From Desulfobacterales bacterium (GTDB lineage: Bacteria; Desulfobacterota; Desulfobacteria; Desulfobacterales; JAFDCJ01), in the NCBI GenBank assembly GCA_020345785.1, contig CP070771.1, positions 913,681 to 922,647 of the forward strand: a DNA stretch of 8,967 nt, written 5' to 3'. This document shows positions 1 through 6,986 of the stretch, one piece after another. A program made the position numbers and the translations under genes. The notes under the pieces were generated by a model that had not been told where the DNA came from, ran no database searches, and saw nothing but the letters and a program-made list of their open reading frames with translations. Positions within the stretch are counted from its first letter, which is position 1, and every line of letters begins with the position of its first letter.

Positions 1-1164
1 GAACCGACGCTTAACGCCAAAAATATGAAAAAATGCATTGACACCGGCGCCGGCGGCGTCATTGCCAAAACCATGACCGACTCACCGGAAATGCGGGCGC
101 TGACGACCCGTGCCAAATGGCGCTTTTTAAACCAGCGCCACGAGGTCTGTCGCGGGAAAGTTCCCCGCGGTTTCAGTCTCTACAGTCGAAGCGGCCTGGC
201 AATCGAGCCGCCGGAAGACTTTGTCAAGGAAATCAAAGAGACGTTAAAATATGCCGCTGACAAGGATGCGGTTGTCATCGGCAGTATCGGCTCCATCGAG
301 CTCGAGGGTTGGGTGACGCTGGGCAAACAGATGGAAGATGCCGGCGTACCACTGATTGAGCTGAATTTCGGCTGCCCCCATCCGAAGCTGATGCCCGGCG
401 TGCGCACCGGTATGAACGTCGGCCAAGATTTTGACTATGCCTGTGAAATAACGCAGGCCGTCGCAGAAGCTCTGACCGTCCCGATCATGATCAAAGTAAC
501 CCCCCAGGTATCGGACCTGGTGGAATTTGCAGGAAGGCTCAAAAAGGCAGGTGCGGCGGCCGTCACCCTGACCAATCGTTTCATCGGATTTGTCCCGGAC
601 ATTGAGACCGGCAAACCCCTTATATACGGCCAAGCCGGTGTCGGCGGTCCGTGGACCAAGCCGCTGACGCTGCGCTGGATCAATGAAGTCAGAAAGGCTT
701 ACGGCCAAGAGATTTTTATCGCGGGAACCAACGGCGCCTATGACTGGCGTGACATCGTCATGTTTATCATGAGCGGGGCTCACATCGTTGAAATGTGCTC
801 GGCGGTCATGTGCTACGGCTACAGCTGGCTGGGCAAGCAGGTTAAAGGCTTGGAGAAATTCATGGATGAGAAAGGCTACCGGACCATCGATGCGATGCTC
901 GGAATTGCATCGGATGCGGCCATGGCTTACTGCGACATGCCTGCTGAAAAAGCACGGGTCATTGAGAAAAGCTGCATCAACTGCAAAATGTGCCTGAAGG
1001 TTTGTTTTTCCAACGCCATGCAGGACGGCGAAGAACATACGTGGGTGAAAGCCGACAATTGTATTGGCTGCGGCGGGTGTTACTCGGTGTGTCCGGCCGA
1101 AGGCGCCATTGAGATCGAGGTTGTATCCGAATCGGAAAGCTGTGAGCCGATGGTGCAGCATTAG
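1..1164 (+). CDS. PreA/dihydroorotate dehydrogenase-like flavoprotein with C-terminal 2x[4Fe-4S] ferredoxin domain (5' partial)
   Basis: The reading frame is open from base 1, so the true start lies upstream; the ATG at 25 is internal to a conserved stretch (ENAKNMKKCIDTGAGGV-like in relatives) and is not the start. About 387 residues are visible against roughly 410 for E. coli PreA. Seen: an FMN-type TIM barrel with the family signature ELNFGCPH (358-381), MNVGQD (412-429), IKVTP and a phosphate-binding IAGTNGAYDW region. It is followed by two cysteine clusters, CxxCxxCxxxC at 973-1005 and CxxCxxCxxxCP at 1060-1092, which should hold two [4Fe-4S] clusters. Known: this is the layout of the PreA subunit of NAD-dependent dihydropyrimidine dehydrogenase, which normally pairs with the FAD/NAD subunit PreT. 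Odd: the residue aligning with the mammalian DPD catalytic Cys (CGQ) is Val here (418-420). Inference: a cytoplasmic ferredoxin-linked oxidoreductase; pyrimidine reduction is not assured. No PreT is visible. Confidence 0.85.
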   Translation, partial: EPTLNAKNMKKCIDTGAGGVIAKTMTDSPEMRALTTRAKWRFLNQRHEVCRGKVPRGFSLYSRSGLAIEPPEDFVKEIKETLKYAADKDAVVIGSIGSIELEGWVTLGKQMEDAGVPLIELNFGCPHPKLMPGVRTGMNVGQDFDYACEITQAVAEALTVPIMIKVTPQVSDLVEFAGRLKKAGAAAVTLTNRFIGFVPDIETGKPLIYGQAGVGGPWTKPLTLRWINEVRKAYGQEIFIAGTNGAYDWRDIVMFIMSGAHIVEMCSAVMCYGYSWLGKQVKGLEKFMDEKGYRTIDAMLGIASDAAMAYCDMPAEKARVIEKSCINCKMCLKVCFSNAMQDGEEHTWVKADNCIGCGGCYSVCPAEGAIEIEVVSESESCEPMVQH

Positions 1165-1185
1165 GCGATTGGCGCCACCGTCGGC
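1146..1185 (+). other. Hairpin spanning the stop codon of the PreA-like gene
   Basis: GCCGATGGTG (1146-1155) can pair with CACCGTCGGC (1176-1185): ten pairs including one G-U wobble, enclosing a 20-nt loop that contains the TAG stop. No T-run follows, so it is not a classical intrinsic terminator. It may slow ribosomes, protect the mRNA 3' end, or be chance in GC-rich sequence. Confidence 0.3.
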
Positions 1186-1219
1186 CTGTATAGCGGCAGA
1201 TCTGATCGGAAAAGAAACT

Positions 1220-1411
1220 AATGAACATCGAACATCGAACGTCCAAGTTTGAACATCGAATAATGATGTCGCTGCGCTCCGCAATTCAATTGAAGATTTA
1301 GAATTGAATTTGAATTCGAAAATTTATTGTCCAAAATTTTTGGCTGTTTACGACGCTTCAACTTATATCATTCAAAATTCGATGTTGGAGGTTCGATGTT
1401 CGACGTTCAAT
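1220..1411. repeat. 192-bp imperfect inverted-repeat element made of 7-bp units
   Basis: The outer arms 1220-1246 and 1385-1411 are reverse complements at 24 of 27 positions. Each arm is itself a tandem of degenerate heptamers: GAACATC, GAACATC, GAACGTC, then after one divergent unit GAACATC on the left; GATGTTG, GAGGTTC, GATGTTC, GACGTTC on the right. Further in, CATCGAAT...AATGAT (from 1253) has a gapped complement at about 1366-1384. The centre carries a perfect 9-bp stem, AATTCAATT (1283-1291) with AATTGAATT (1302-1310), around a 10-nt loop. There is no protein-coding signal. From memory, similar GAACATCGAAC palindromes are scattered through intergenic regions of Desulfobacterota genomes; I could not check this. 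It fills most of the 341-bp gap between the PreA-like and methyltransferase genes. It could be a REP/MITE-like non-autonomous repeat or an RNA hairpin that ends the upstream transcript. Confidence 0.8.
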
Positions 1412-1493
1412 CTGGTCTCTGCTCTATCCAAGTGAAGTTTCCCATGAGGTATCGGCCGCTTGCCGAGTTTTTTCTGACAACGTGTTGTAGGAA

Positions 1494-1498
1494 AAGGA
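1494..1498 (+). promoter_or_regulatory. Ribosome binding site of the MttB-family gene
   Basis: AAGGA lies 7 nt before the ATG at 1506, which fixes this start. I see no convincing -35/-10 pair between the palindromic element (ending 1411) and this site. Transcription therefore either reads through from the PreA-like gene or starts from a promoter not recognisable here. Confidence 0.75.
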
Positions 1499-1505
1499 AC
1501 CGGGT

Positions 1506-2954
1506 ATGAAACCGCTTATCCAATTTTTGTCTGATCAGGAAGTGGCGCTCCTTCACAAACAAGCATTGCGGATACTAAAAGAGATCGGCATGCGTCTGCC
1601 TCACGAAGAAGCGCTTGAGATAATGTCGCAAAACGGGGCTGAAATTTTGGCTGACAATGTGGTTCGAATTCCGGAACAATTGGTCGGCACTGCCATCGAT
1701 ACGGTTCCCAAGCGCAAAGATGTCACCCTGTACGGCCGCGACCCCAAACATGATGTCACCTTTGAAAAGCACGAACCCGCCCTGGCCTGCATGACCATGG
1801 CCGTAAATGTCATCGATCCGCATACCCGCCGGAAGCGACCGGCGACCAACGACGATCTGGCGGCATTGACGCGCATTGCCGACCAACTGCAGCACATCCG
1901 GGTAAACGGAGGGCTGGTGACACCCCAGGAGGTTCCGGGAAAATTCAACGACTGGTATACCTGGGCCACTACCATTAAAAATACGACCAAACATATTACC
2001 GGCGGGATGCTGGGCGCCCGCTGTGTCCAGGACGCTGCCAAAATGGGGGCGATTGCGCTGGGGAATGAGAATCTTTTCCGCGAGCGCCCCTTTATCTCAG
2101 GATGGGTGTTGACCCTGCCGCCTTTGGGAATCGATTCGGAGTCCCTGGAAGCACTGATGGAAATGAGCCGACTAAATATACCGGTGATGCTGAGCTCAGG
2201 TCCGATCCTGGGGACATCATCGCCGGTGACGATTGCCGGAACTATTGCCCAAACCCATGCCGAAATATTGGGCGGCATTGTTGTCTCCCAGCTGACCAAT
2301 CCCGGAGCCCCTGTTGTTTACACCAGCTTTGCGCGTGGGGTGGACATGAAAACCGGGAATGTGTCCATGGCCTGTCCTGAATTCGGAATTTTGAAAGTCG
2401 GTCTGGCCCAGATGGGCCAATACTTGGATCTACCCGTTCGGATGCCGTCAATGCTCAGGGATGCCAAGGTGTTGGATGCCCAGGCCGGCTTTGAAACCGG
2501 AATGATCGGGACGGTAACCGGCTTGATGGCGGATTTAATGGACGCCGGGCAGCTGGACATGGATCTTGTCGTGGATTTCCCGGATCTTATCTTTTGTGAC
2601 GAATGCATGGCGGGCATCCGCCGAATGGCCAGAGAACTGGTAGTTGATGAAGATTCTCTCGCTCTGGAAATCATCAAGGAGGTGGGCCCCGGCGGTACGT
2701 TCCTCACCCACACCCACACCTTCCAGAACTTTCGACAAGAGCTTTGGATGCCAGCCCTGATGGAGCGCAGGAACTGGGAATCCTGGGAAAAAGACGGCGG
2801 CCGCGACATTTTCAAGGTTGCCGAAAAAAAAATCCTGGACATATTGGCGGCCAAACCCGCTAAACTGCTTTCAGCAGAAAAAGAGAATCAAATTGACGAG
2901 ATCGTCGTCAAGGTCCAGAGTAGGGCTTCGGAAAATGGTTTTAGAAAAGCATAA
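1506..2954 (+). CDS. MttB-superfamily (trimethylamine methyltransferase-like) corrinoid-dependent methyltransferase, non-pyrrolysine
   Basis: At 482 residues it matches the MttB (COG5598) family length of about 470-500. Seen: N-terminal LSDQEVALLHKQALRILKEI (8-27), VRIPEQLV (53-60) and GRDP (77-80); a central TIM-barrel-like body with GAPVVYTSFARGVDMKTG (267-284) and RDAKVLDAQAGFE (318-330); and C-terminal GGTFLTHTHTFQNFR (396-410) followed by LMERRNWESWEKDGGRD (418-434), the usual end of the family. There is no in-frame amber codon, so it cannot carry the pyrrolysine of true trimethylamine MttB. Known: characterised non-Pyl members (MtgB, MtpB, MtcB) demethylate glycine betaine, proline betaine or carnitine, passing the methyl to a corrinoid protein. 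Inference: a cytoplasmic demethylase of a quaternary or N-methylated amine, actual substrate unknown. No corrinoid partner is encoded in the window. The 3' end overlaps the next gene by 20 nt. Confidence 0.94.
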   Translation: MKPLIQFLSDQEVALLHKQALRILKEIGMRLPHEEALEIMSQNGAEILADNVVRIPEQLVGTAIDTVPKRKDVTLYGRDPKHDVTFEKHEPALACMTMAVNVIDPHTRRKRPATNDDLAALTRIADQLQHIRVNGGLVTPQEVPGKFNDWYTWATTIKNTTKHITGGMLGARCVQDAAKMGAIALGNENLFRERPFISGWVLTLPPLGIDSESLEALMEMSRLNIPVMLSSGPILGTSSPVTIAGTIAQTHAEILGGIVVSQLTNPGAPVVYTSFARGVDMKTGNVSMACPEFGILKVGLAQMGQYLDLPVRMPSMLRDAKVLDAQAGFETGMIGTVTGLMADLMDAGQLDMDLVVDFPDLIFCDECMAGIRRMARELVVDEDSLALEIIKEVGPGGTFLTHTHTFQNFRQELWMPALMERRNWESWEKDGGRDIFKVAEKKILDILAAKPAKLLSAEKENQIDEIVVKVQSRASENGFRKA

Positions 2955-4080
2955 GATCATCACCGCAGATTTTAACCTGCCACCCGGAATGATCGACCTG
3001 AGCATCGGCCAGCCCAGTATGTCTTTGCTGCCGCTGGCAGCTTTGGCGCAAGCTGCCGAACATTGCCTCTCGCAGAATAACCCGTATATTTTAGCGTATG
3101 GTGCCGAGCAGGGGAACTGGTACTTCCGCAGTGCCTTGGCCGGGTTTCTCAGCGAAGCGTATCATTTCAGGGTGGATCCCGCTTATCTGTTTACAACGAC
3201 AGGAGCCTCGCAGGGACTGGATTACGTTTGCAGGTTGTTCACCCAACCATGCGATACCGTTTTTGTTGAAAATCCGACCTATTCCCTGGCCCTGGGGATA
3301 TTTGCCGATCACCGCCTCAATGTGGTGGGACTGCCCATGGATGAAGACGGTCTGATCGTCGAGGCGCTCGAAGAAAGGCTGCCCCATGAGAGGCCCACAT
3401 TTCTCTATACGATTCCAACCTTCCACAACCCTTCCAGCCGCACGCTATCAGCCGCCCGCAGAGAAAAACTGGTTCAATTAAGTTTGGATTATAACTTTAA
3501 AATTGTGGCCGATGAGGTATACCAGTTGCTGGCCTATACCATCACGCCCCCGCCGCCCATGGCAAAATATACCGAATATGGCACCGTGCTTTCTCTGGGG
3601 TCATTCTCAAAAATACTTGCACCGGGTTTGCGTTTGGGCTGGATTCAAACCCATCCTGAATTGATGGCAAAACTGATAAATAATGGTTTGATATTCAGCG
3701 GCGGCGGCTTGAATCCATTTACCTCGGCGATCGTACAAAGTGCCATCGAACTCGGCCTGCAGGCCAAACAGCTTTCTCATCTAAAAAAAGTATATTTACA
3801 GCGGATGAACGCGTTAAATTTCGCCTTGAGAGAACATCTTCGTGATTTGGTCTCCTTCGTTGAACCCGAAGGCGGCTTTTTCACGTGGGTACGCCTCCCG
3901 CAGGAAATTGACGCCCGGAAATTACTACCCGGAGCAAATAAACATCATGTTAATTTCCCACCGGGTTCAAATTTTTCTCCCCAGCGGAATTTTAGAAATT
4001 ATATGCGACTCAGTTTCGCCTATTATGACGCGTCCGAGTTGAAGGAGGCCGTCGAGCGGTTAGCTGATGTTATCCATTGA
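2935..4080 (+). CDS. PLP-dependent class I/II aminotransferase (fold type I)
   Basis: The protein has 381 residues. I chose the ATG at 2935 rather than an alternative start at 2818 because the 39 upstream residues are basic, family-unlike and lie over the conserved methyltransferase C-terminus; homology to aminotransferases begins with MIDLSIGQPS (19-28). Seen: GASQGLD (90-96, PLP phosphate contact), FHNPSSRT (163-170, Asn165), VADEVYQ (191-197, Asp193 and Tyr196 to the PLP ring), LGSFSKILAPGLRLGW (221-236) with Schiff-base Lys226, and YMRLSF (356-361) with carboxylate-binding Arg358. This pattern resembles 2-aminoadipate/MocR-type aminotransferase domains, but there is no N-terminal helix-turn-helix, so it is an enzyme and not a MocR regulator. 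It starts 20 nt inside the methyltransferase gene, in another frame, implying translational coupling; only a weak AGGG precedes it. Amino donor and acceptor are unknown; cytoplasmic. Confidence 0.92.
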   Translation: MVLEKHKIITADFNLPPGMIDLSIGQPSMSLLPLAALAQAAEHCLSQNNPYILAYGAEQGNWYFRSALAGFLSEAYHFRVDPAYLFTTTGASQGLDYVCRLFTQPCDTVFVENPTYSLALGIFADHRLNVVGLPMDEDGLIVEALEERLPHERPTFLYTIPTFHNPSSRTLSAARREKLVQLSLDYNFKIVADEVYQLLAYTITPPPPMAKYTEYGTVLSLGSFSKILAPGLRLGWIQTHPELMAKLINNGLIFSGGGLNPFTSAIVQSAIELGLQAKQLSHLKKVYLQRMNALNFALREHLRDLVSFVEPEGGFFTWVRLPQEIDARKLLPGANKHHVNFPPGSNFSPQRNFRNYMRLSFAYYDASELKEAVERLADVIH

Positions 4081-4092
4081 CTGCGCCATGCC

Positions 4093-4219
4093 TTATATGA
4101 AACTACATCTCACACAGAGCGCTCAGAGATCACAGAGGTCTGGGTTTACAGCCGCCTGCGGCAAAAGAAAAATGTTCTCCGCGGTCTCTGTGAGCTCTAA
4201 CGAAGTGGGTGTGATATAA
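4093..4219. repeat. Imperfect palindromic element (CACAGAG-type) downstream of the aminotransferase gene
   Basis: The ends are TTATAT (4093-4098) and ATATAA (4214-4219). Internal arms 4117-4137 and 4177-4197 match as reverse complements at 16 of 21 positions without gaps. A central GCCG-CCTG-CGGC hairpin sits at 4151-4162. The arms are rich in CACAGAG/CTCTGTG words. No ORF of interest is present. It lies in the 259-bp gap between convergent genes, where it could stop transcription arriving from the aminotransferase side. I recall CTCTGTG-rich palindromes as dispersed intergenic repeats in environmental proteobacterial genomes, which I could not verify. It is unrelated in sequence to the element at 1220-1411. 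Confidence 0.65.
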
Positions 4220-4266
4220 AATCCACTGTATCCGAGTTGCCAAAAGTTTCTTTTATCGATCAAACT

Positions 4267-4281
4267 GGCCGCGCAGCGGCC
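4267..4281. other. GC-rich hairpin in the convergent gap
   Basis: GGCCGC (4267-4272) and GCGGCC (4276-4281) form a perfect 6-bp stem with a 3-nt loop, continuing into a very GC-rich stretch to about 4295. It has no adjacent T-run on either strand. It may assist termination of either flanking gene. Confidence 0.4.
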
Positions 4282-4316
4282 GGCGCCGCCGCTGCCTCCT
4301 TAAAAGGTGAGCGGAT

Positions 4317-4335
4317 AAAAAAAGTGGCAAAGGCC
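4317..4335 (-). terminator. Weak candidate terminator of the 7TM-HD gene
   Basis: Reading the - strand just after the TAA at 4340-4342, a short GGC-CTTT-GCC stem is followed by a run of seven T (4323-4317). The T-run is good but the stem is only 3 bp, so this alone would be a poor intrinsic terminator. Confidence 0.25.
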
Positions 4336-4339
4336 GTCT

Positions 4340-6586
4340 TTATAGCCGAAACGCACGATCATCCTGGTCTTTTACGGTGTCGGCTTCCGCTCCGATTTTC
4401 CAGGATGTTTTCTGGGACAGGGCCTTTTTTTCCTGCCAGGGGTATCGAATGCGGGAATGGAAGGACGCTTCCAGTGCATCGACCAGTGTTTGGACGATTT
4501 TTGAAAGGTCGCGGGAGGTCAGGTCACATTCACTGAATTGTCCGTCAACGATGCGTTTGACCAGAATAAGACGCACCATTTTTTCGAATTTTTTACGAGT
4601 TGGATCCTGCAGGGACCGGGAGGCGGCTTCGACGGCGTCGGCGATCATTAAAATTGCAGCTTCGACGCTCTGAGGTTTTGGTCCCGGATAGCGGAAATCT
4701 TCTTCCCGAATTGTGCTTTGCGGATAAGTTTTGGCTGCAATATTGTAGAAGTACTCCATTAATTGGGTGCCATGGTGTTGCAGAAGCAGGTCTACAACGA
4801 TTTTGGGCACTCCGGACTCCTGACCGATTCGCATGCCGTGTCTGACATGCTTGATGATAATTCGGGCGCTTTCACGGGGTTCTAAAACGTCATGGGGATT
4901 TTCACCATTGAATTGATTCTCAATGAAAAACTTAGGATTCATCATCTTGCCGACATCATGATAATACGCCGCGATCCTCAATAAAAGCGTATCGGCTCCG
5001 ATGGCCTCTCCAACTGATTGCGAAAGATAGGCAACCGTCATGCTATGCTGATAGGTTCCCGGTGCTTTGGACAGAAGTTCTTTCATCAGCGGGCGATTTA
5101 GATCCGTATACCGGTTGAGCTTAAATGTTGAAGCGGTCGCCCAGCTTATTTCAAGCAGGGGTAACAGTAAAAGGGCCAGGGGTCCGGCAGCCAGTCCGCC
5201 GATCACGGCCCAGGCGATGTCCCATGTCAGTGCACCGTCGACTGCTAGTACCAGGTTGTCAAATTTGAAGGCTTGCCCTGATATAAATTGAGTAATGAGA
5301 GCCTGCCAATCCATGTTGAACATGGTGACGGTAAGCGTGTTTATAAATCCCACCAGTAATGAAGGCAGCAGAATTTGCAGGCGTTTTCTCAGTCCCGAAG
5401 AGACCAGTACCGCCGCCAGTCCGCCGAATGTCAGAAACAGCATAATCTGATAGGTCGGTCCTGATATAAGGCTGACCAGCACGGCCCCAACCAGAGTCGT
5501 GGCGGTTGCGATTATTTTTCCGTGGTTTAAAAAAATTATCAGCATGGGAAGGATACAAAAAGGCAAGCCATAAATCGGAAAGGGCGTAATTACCAGATAG
5601 CCTGTGAGAAGAACCACGGTGGTGATCAGCAGTACCTGAACAAAGCGGTAAGGCGGCTGGCTGCGGGATCCGTCCGCCAGAATTTTTGACAGGAAAAAGT
5701 TGTAGAATCCCAGCATAAACAGAATGGTAAATAAAATCCACGGCGCCTTCTGATATATCCCGGCAAGTTTGTGCTTCTGATAAGCGGCCAGCAGCAGTAC
5801 GTCCTTTTCATTTAAAACCTTGCGAAACGGTACCAGCGCATCACCGGACTTGTATTCAACAATCCCGGAGGGAAAATCCCGGTTGATTTTGTCCAATCTC
5901 CGCTCGTTTTCTGTTTGATTGTATTCAAGGTTGGGCTGCAGTGTGGCGAGGGAAACCTCTACAACCGGATCCAATACGCTTTTGTCGACCTGCCAAAAAA
6001 GCTGCCGGACTTTTTCCTCCAGCAGGAAGCGGGCCTTTTCAACGGTTATCAGATCACTGACCGGATGGGTCACCGTGCCGGCGGAATTAGGGCTCTGGAT
6101 TTCGATGGCCTGCTTGTCCATAAGGCCTTGGGCATCGCGTATGATTTTGTTCTGCAGAATTGACTCCTCAATGGTGAGAACTCCCTCCAGCAGGTTTTTT
6201 AGGTCGCGATACTTGACGATATTGACAATATCGGCTGGTGATAGCTGGACATCGAATTCATCCTGCAGCCGGTTCCGGAGGTTCTCCACCCCTTTTTGTT
6301 TTTTTTCCTGAAAAGCGGAAACGGCATTCATAAAAACTTTAAACTTTTCGAGGGAGGCTGCGACACCCTGCGAATCATGGCGGTAGATAGGAGTGTACCG
6401 TGACAGCGCATCCTTGCGTTTGACATCTAACGCCGTTCGTTGGTCGAAGCTGAAATTATCGTGCGATCGGATGGTCAGATATATTGCCCGATCAGTTTGA
6501 GGCGGCCAAAGATGGAGGTAGATATCCTCAATAAAGCACGCCACAATTGTTATCGAAATTAAAATTATGTTAAGAATGAATCGCAT
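4340..6586 (-). CDS. pgpH: 7TM-HD family cyclic-di-AMP phosphodiesterase (PgpH/YqfF type)
   Basis: The protein has 748 residues, close to the family norm of 700-850. Order: an N-terminal membrane helix (about 3-19); an extracytoplasmic 7TMR-HDED region (about 30-275, with GDALVPFRKVLNEKDVLLL near 248-266); seven predicted membrane segments between about 282 and 482; and a cytoplasmic HD domain (about 500-712). The HD domain shows KAPGTYQHS (507-515), YYHDVGK (541-547), NPHDVLEP (563-570), H580, QHHGT (603-607), FRYPGPKPQS (631-640) and IADAVEAA (648-655). His514, His543-Asp544, His580, His604-His605 and Asp650 are the metal-binding positions, all present. Known: PgpH hydrolyses c-di-AMP to pApA in Listeria. 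Inference: same activity here. A polar tail of about 30 residues follows the HD domain. ATG at 6586 is preceded by AGGA 10 nt upstream. It is not next to ybeY, its frequent neighbour elsewhere; it stands alone, divergent from the FHA gene. Confidence 0.95.
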   Translation of the reverse strand: MRFILNIILISITIVACFIEDIYLHLWPPQTDRAIYLTIRSHDNFSFDQRTALDVKRKDALSRYTPIYRHDSQGVAASLEKFKVFMNAVSAFQEKKQKGVENLRNRLQDEFDVQLSPADIVNIVKYRDLKNLLEGVLTIEESILQNKIIRDAQGLMDKQAIEIQSPNSAGTVTHPVSDLITVEKARFLLEEKVRQLFWQVDKSVLDPVVEVSLATLQPNLEYNQTENERRLDKINRDFPSGIVEYKSGDALVPFRKVLNEKDVLLLAAYQKHKLAGIYQKAPWILFTILFMLGFYNFFLSKILADGSRSQPPYRFVQVLLITTVVLLTGYLVITPFPIYGLPFCILPMLIIFLNHGKIIATATTLVGAVLVSLISGPTYQIMLFLTFGGLAAVLVSSGLRKRLQILLPSLLVGFINTLTVTMFNMDWQALITQFISGQAFKFDNLVLAVDGALTWDIAWAVIGGLAAGPLALLLLPLLEISWATASTFKLNRYTDLNRPLMKELLSKAPGTYQHSMTVAYLSQSVGEAIGADTLLLRIAAYYHDVGKMMNPKFFIENQFNGENPHDVLEPRESARIIIKHVRHGMRIGQESGVPKIVVDLLLQHHGTQLMEYFYNIAAKTYPQSTIREEDFRYPGPKPQSVEAAILMIADAVEAASRSLQDPTRKKFEKMVRLILVKRIVDGQFSECDLTSRDLSKIVQTLVDALEASFHSRIRYPWQEKKALSQKTSWKIGAEADTVKDQDDRAFRL

Positions 6587-6668
6587 TTAAGTTGTATCCT
6601 GAATCGGCTCTGTCGATTTTTATAAAATTGACAGAATACCTCAATTTTAGCTCATTTTAGTGCATTTC

Positions 6669-6689
6669 AATCCCGCTGAAAGCGGGATT
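6669..6689. other. Perfect 9-bp hairpin
   Basis: AATCCCGCT (6669-6677), a GAA loop and AGCGGGATT (6681-6689) form a perfect stem in otherwise AT-rich DNA. No T-run follows on either strand, so it is not a textbook terminator. It is about 83 bp upstream of the 7TM-HD start, so it may sit in that gene's 5' leader or act as a protein-binding palindrome. Confidence 0.65.
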
Positions 6690-6911
6690 AGATCATTTTC
6701 TCAATATAGATCACAACTTTTTGAAGTTCCTATAAAATATTTAGCGTTGATAATGTGACAAAGTAGAATTGATCATCAAAAGATTAACCATAATATAAGG
6801 GTGTGAGGCAGGAGTCAATCATATCCGTGTTATTAATGCAGGTAAGAGACCGCCGGTGGTTAAAATGACGTGGTGTAATTACCTAAAGTTATTTAATAAA
6901 ATATTGATATC

Positions 6912-6940
6912 TTGCTATTTTAGGCGATATCTGACATAAT
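6912..6940 (+). promoter_or_regulatory. Sigma70-like promoter for the FHA gene
   Basis: TTGCTA (6912-6917) and CATAAT (6935-6940) are separated by 17 bp, placing a start near 6947 and giving a 5' leader of about 45 nt. Two GATATC hexamers (6906-6911 and 6926-6931), 20 bp centre to centre, bracket the -35 box and could be a regulator site; that part is speculative. Confidence 0.45.
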
Positions 6941-6979
6941 ATTATATTAATTTCGTAAACATTTTAATGAATGCCTTTC

Positions 6980-6986
6980 AGGGAGA
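6980..6986 (+). promoter_or_regulatory. Ribosome binding site of the FHA gene
   Basis: AGGGAGA lies 6 nt before the ATG at 6993, a strong site that fixes the start. Confidence 0.8.

Noticed and set aside
244..1284. 346-codon open frame antisense to the PreA-like gene.
   Set aside because: It lies opposite a strongly conserved gene, has no family-like motifs, and its N-terminal residues come from the 1220-1411 repeat. It is a shadow of high-GC codon usage.
1220..1411. CRISPR array or iteron-like origin, because of the repeated heptamers.
   Set aside because: The units are 7 bp, contiguous and degenerate, without spacers of constant size, and they are arranged as an inverted pair. No cas or replication gene is nearby.
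1327..1509. 60-codon + strand frame whose stop overlaps the methyltransferase ATG as ATGA.
   Set aside because: It needs a TTG start with no ribosome binding site, and much of its peptide (FDVGGSMFDV) is simply the translated heptamer repeat.
2818..2934. Earlier start for the aminotransferase gene, adding 39 residues.
   Set aside because: The added residues are basic and unlike the family, and they lie entirely over the conserved methyltransferase C-terminus; homology begins after the ATG at 2935.
1506..2954. Pyrrolysine-containing trimethylamine methyltransferase (true MttB).
   Set aside because: The frame has no internal TAG, and the full family length is read without needing an amber codon.
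4237..4536. Alanine-rich 99-codon + strand frame.
   Set aside because: It requires a TTG start, has no ribosome binding site, takes its Ala run from the GC hairpin region, and runs antisense into the 7TM-HD gene.
5919..6311. 130-codon + strand frame, serine-rich, opposite the 7TM-HD N-terminal region.
   Set aside because: It is antisense to a well-conserved gene with no domain signal; composition reflects the reverse complement of the real frame.
6865..6939. 24-codon small ORF upstream of the FHA gene.
   Set aside because: There is no ribosome binding site, the composition is that of AT-rich noncoding DNA, and its end overlaps the best promoter candidate.
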